6,085 bases of DNA from Candidatus Omnitrophota bacterium (lineage in GTDB: Bacteria; Omnitrophota; Gorgyraeia; Gygaellales; Profunditerraquicolaceae), in assembly GCA_030691585.1 (NCBI GenBank), contig JAUYEC010000021.1, positions 1-6,085 of the forward strand, in the 5' to 3' direction. Position 1 is the stretch's first letter; each line of letters begins with the position of its first letter. Below, one piece after another: positions 4,928-6,085 of the stretch. The position numbers were made by a program, and so were the translations under genes. Under the pieces are notes generated by a model. That model saw only the letters and a program-made list of their open reading frames with translations, had not been told where the DNA came from and ran no database searches.

Positions 4928-5505
4928 TAAAACGCAAATTGCGATACTATTCGTCATTGCGAGGCACGAAGCGGATGCGTGCGGCTGTAGGGGCGGGTTT
5001 AAAACCCGCCCCTACAACGGCGTTACTCCTCGCCGCGGCGGCCATTATGCTCGGGTTGTTATTTTTCATCAACAGCGAGGATTGTTTTGCTCAAGTTCTT
5101 TCCAGCACCGAGTTGATAAACTCCGCCAAGCAATACGACGGACAGGAAGTGGTTTATCAAGGCGAGGTGGTCGGCGAGGTGATGCGGCGGCCGCCGCACG
5201 CCTGGGTAAATGTGCACGACGGCCTAAATGCCATCGGTATCTGGGCAGGCCTTTCCTTAATACAAGATATCACTTATGCGGGCGCCTATCAGGTGCGCGG
5301 GGATATTATTGAGGTTATAGGCGTTTTTCATCGCGCCTGCCTTGAACATGGAGGCGACCTGGATATTCACGCCGCTAACGTAACCCTCAAGGAGGGCGGC
5401 AAAAAAAGTTTGGATTGTTTTGATAGCGGCGAAGTGACTACGGCGGCCCTACTATTAGGAGTATTGGTGTTGATATGGATATTGAATCAATTGCGGGGCA
5501 AATAG
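4924..5505 (+). CDS. Membrane-anchored OB-fold-like protein with a repeat-derived N-terminus
   Basis: A 193-residue protein of unknown function. Residues about 33-49 (ALLLAAAAIMLGLLFFI) are a signal or anchor helix, with a possible signal-peptidase site after CFA56. Residues about 60-155 form a small beta-rich domain: YDGQEVVYQGEVVGEVMRR, AWVNVHDGLNAIGIW, YQVRGDIIEVIGVFHRACLEHGGDLDIHA. This resembles OB-fold (tRNA_anti-like) domains of uncharacterised envelope proteins, a recognition from memory. A second helix near 170-188 precedes LRGK, so both ends may be membrane-bound with the domain outside. Residues 21-31 (AVGAGLKPAPT) are encoded by the 31-nt palindrome also found at 1465. Residues about 10-16 come from a GTCATTGCGAGG-type repeat. 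ATG 4924 overlaps the trkH stop as ATGA, supporting the long form; Met42 (5047) is an alternative start. The 3' end overlaps pheS by 31 nt. Confidence 0.82.
   Translation: MIKRKLRYYSSLRGTKRMRAAVGAGLKPAPTTALLLAAAAIMLGLLFFINSEDCFAQVLSSTELINSAKQYDGQEVVYQGEVVGEVMRRPPHAWVNVHDGLNAIGIWAGLSLIQDITYAGAYQVRGDIIEVIGVFHRACLEHGGDLDIHAANVTLKEGGKKSLDCFDSGEVTTAALLLGVLVLIWILNQLRGK
4952..4971 (+). repeat. GTCATTGCGAGG-type dispersed repeat fragment within coding sequence
   Basis: The segment CGTCATTGCGAGGCACGAAG matches, from memory, the beginning of a dispersed element seen in several bacterial genomes. Only this one copy is in the window, so repeat status rests on memory and not on sequence seen here. It lies 14 nt before the 31-nt palindrome. 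Both are read in frame in the N-terminal region of the OB-fold-like protein. Confidence 0.4.
4986..5018 (+). repeat. Second copy of the 31-nt palindrome, read in frame inside a gene
   Basis: The sequence is identical to 1465-1497 except for the central base, which is A here and G there. The arms TGTAGGGGCGGGTTT and AAACCCGCCCCTACA pair perfectly. The shared block including AC is exactly 33 nt, eleven codons, and contributes the peptide VGAGLKPAPTT to the OB-fold-like protein just before its hydrophobic helix. This frame of the palindrome contains no stop codon. Confidence 0.92.
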
Positions 5506-6085
5506 ATTCCGAAATACAGGCCGTGGATTCACCGCAGAAACTGGAAGAATTCCGCCTGAAATACCTGGGCAGGAAAGGTATCCTGGCGGAATTGACCGCC
5601 GCCATACCTTCGTTGCCGCCGCAGCAGCGCGCGGAGGTTGGCCGCAAGGCAAACGCCCTCAAGAACAGGATCAACAGCCTGATCCAGGAAAAGCAAGGAA
5701 GTCTGGGCGGGGGGCGCGAAAGCGCAATCGCTGCGGCATGCGATATCACCATGCCCGGTATCGCAGAAGAACTTGGGTCCCTTCATCCGATTACTGCGAC
5801 TATAAAAGAAATATGCTCCATCTTTGAGCGTATGGGATTTGCGGTGGTGGAGGGGCCGGAGATCGAGACTGAACACAATAATTTTACCGGCTTAAATATT
5901 CCCTTAGAGCATCCCTCTCGTGACGCATTTGATACTTTCTACATCAAGATGCCTGACGGAGCGGGTCATGGGTCAAGGGTCAAGGGTCAAGGGCAGAAGG
6001 GACAATTATTACTGCGCAGCCACACTTCTCCGGTGCAGGTGCGCGTGATGAAGGCGCGCAAGCCGCCTCTGGCGGTGATCGTGCC
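5475..6085 (+). CDS. pheS: Phenylalanyl-tRNA synthetase alpha subunit, N-terminal part (3' end outside window)
   Basis: Catalytic subunit of the alpha2-beta2 class II enzyme that charges tRNA-Phe. The first 203 codons of a gene usually near 340 are visible. Residues 1-80 form the N-terminal coiled coil with the conserved RLKYLGRKGIL stretch. The catalytic domain begins with LHPIT and continues MGFAVVEGPEIETEHNNFTGLNIPLEHPSRDAFDTFYI, the family's motif 1 region. LLRSHTSPVQVRVM then leads into motif 2, whose GRVYR end is beyond the window. Residues 163-177 (AGHGSRVKGQGQKGQ) are an extra segment encoded by GGGTCAA-type repeats. The ATG at 5475 lies 13 nt after AGGAG (5457-5461), a rather long spacer, and overlaps the preceding gene by 31 nt. 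Upstream in-frame codons offer no other start. pheT would be expected downstream. Confidence 0.96.
   Translation, partial: MDIESIAGQIDSEIQAVDSPQKLEEFRLKYLGRKGILAELTAAIPSLPPQQRAEVGRKANALKNRINSLIQEKQGSLGGGRESAIAAACDITMPGIAEELGSLHPITATIKEICSIFERMGFAVVEGPEIETEHNNFTGLNIPLEHPSRDAFDTFYIKMPDGAGHGSRVKGQGQKGQLLLRSHTSPVQVRVMKARKPPLAVIV
5963..6005 (+). repeat. GGGTCAA heptamer tandem repeat within pheS
   Basis: Four consecutive 7-nt units, GGGTCAT then three GGGTCAA (5963-5990), are followed by degenerate GGGCAGAA and GGGACAA units up to 6005. The pheS frame stays open through them. They encode about 15 residues (AGHGSRVKGQGQKGQ, from 5961) between the FYI strand and LLRSHTSP, where other PheS proteins have a short turn. 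The heptamer array looks like microsatellite-like insertion or expansion at a surface loop. Confidence 0.85.

Noticed and set aside
5047..5505. Shorter form of the OB-fold-like protein starting at Met42 (5047)
   Set aside because: Not excluded, but it would truncate the hydrophobic helix and leave the ATGA-coupled start at 4924 unused; the longer form is preferred.

Overview
The window carries one continuous set of plus-strand genes from a bacterium of moderate GC content. It starts inside thrS (threonyl-tRNA synthetase). It then runs through infC (IF3), rpmI (bL35) and rplT (bL20), two trkA-type RCK genes, an unlisted 39-codon membrane peptide, trkH, a membrane-anchored OB-fold-like protein, and the first 203 codons of pheS, which is cut by the window end. 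All real genes are on the plus strand and no non-coding stretch exceeds about 120 bases.

Organism: the thrS-infC-rpmI-rplT-(pheS) core is widely conserved in bacteria and does not identify the host. The window also holds short dispersed palindromes with a TTTnAAA centre, a GTCATTGCGAGG-type repeat and GGGTCAA heptamers, some of them read in frame inside genes. From memory this resembles uncultured candidate-phylum genomes such as Omnitrophota, but that is a low-confidence inference; a marker-gene phylogeny would decide it.

Layout: 1-1873 is the translation block. infC appears to start at a rare AUA codon 6 nt after a near-perfect Shine-Dalgarno. The infC-rpmI and rpmI-rplT spacers hold three roughly 31-nt palindromes and one possible promoter. 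1874-1989 is a spacer filled with an imperfect 31-nt inverted repeat; its edge lies next to the ribosome binding site of the first trkA. 1990-4927 is a potassium-uptake cassette of two half-length TrkA proteins, a small single-helix peptide, and the TrkH channel subunit. 4924-5505 encodes the membrane-anchored OB-fold-like protein and 5475 onward is pheS.

How it works together: from the second trkA to pheS the genes touch or overlap. There are three successive ATGA stop/start overlaps (3309-3312, 3425-3428, 4924-4927), then a 31-nt overlap into pheS. This suggests one transcript with translational coupling in which K+ uptake is co-expressed with aminoacyl-tRNA synthetase and ribosomal genes. 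The most novel item is the 39-aa peptide placed exactly between trkA and trkH with ATGA overlaps on both sides, a candidate small subunit of the Trk channel.
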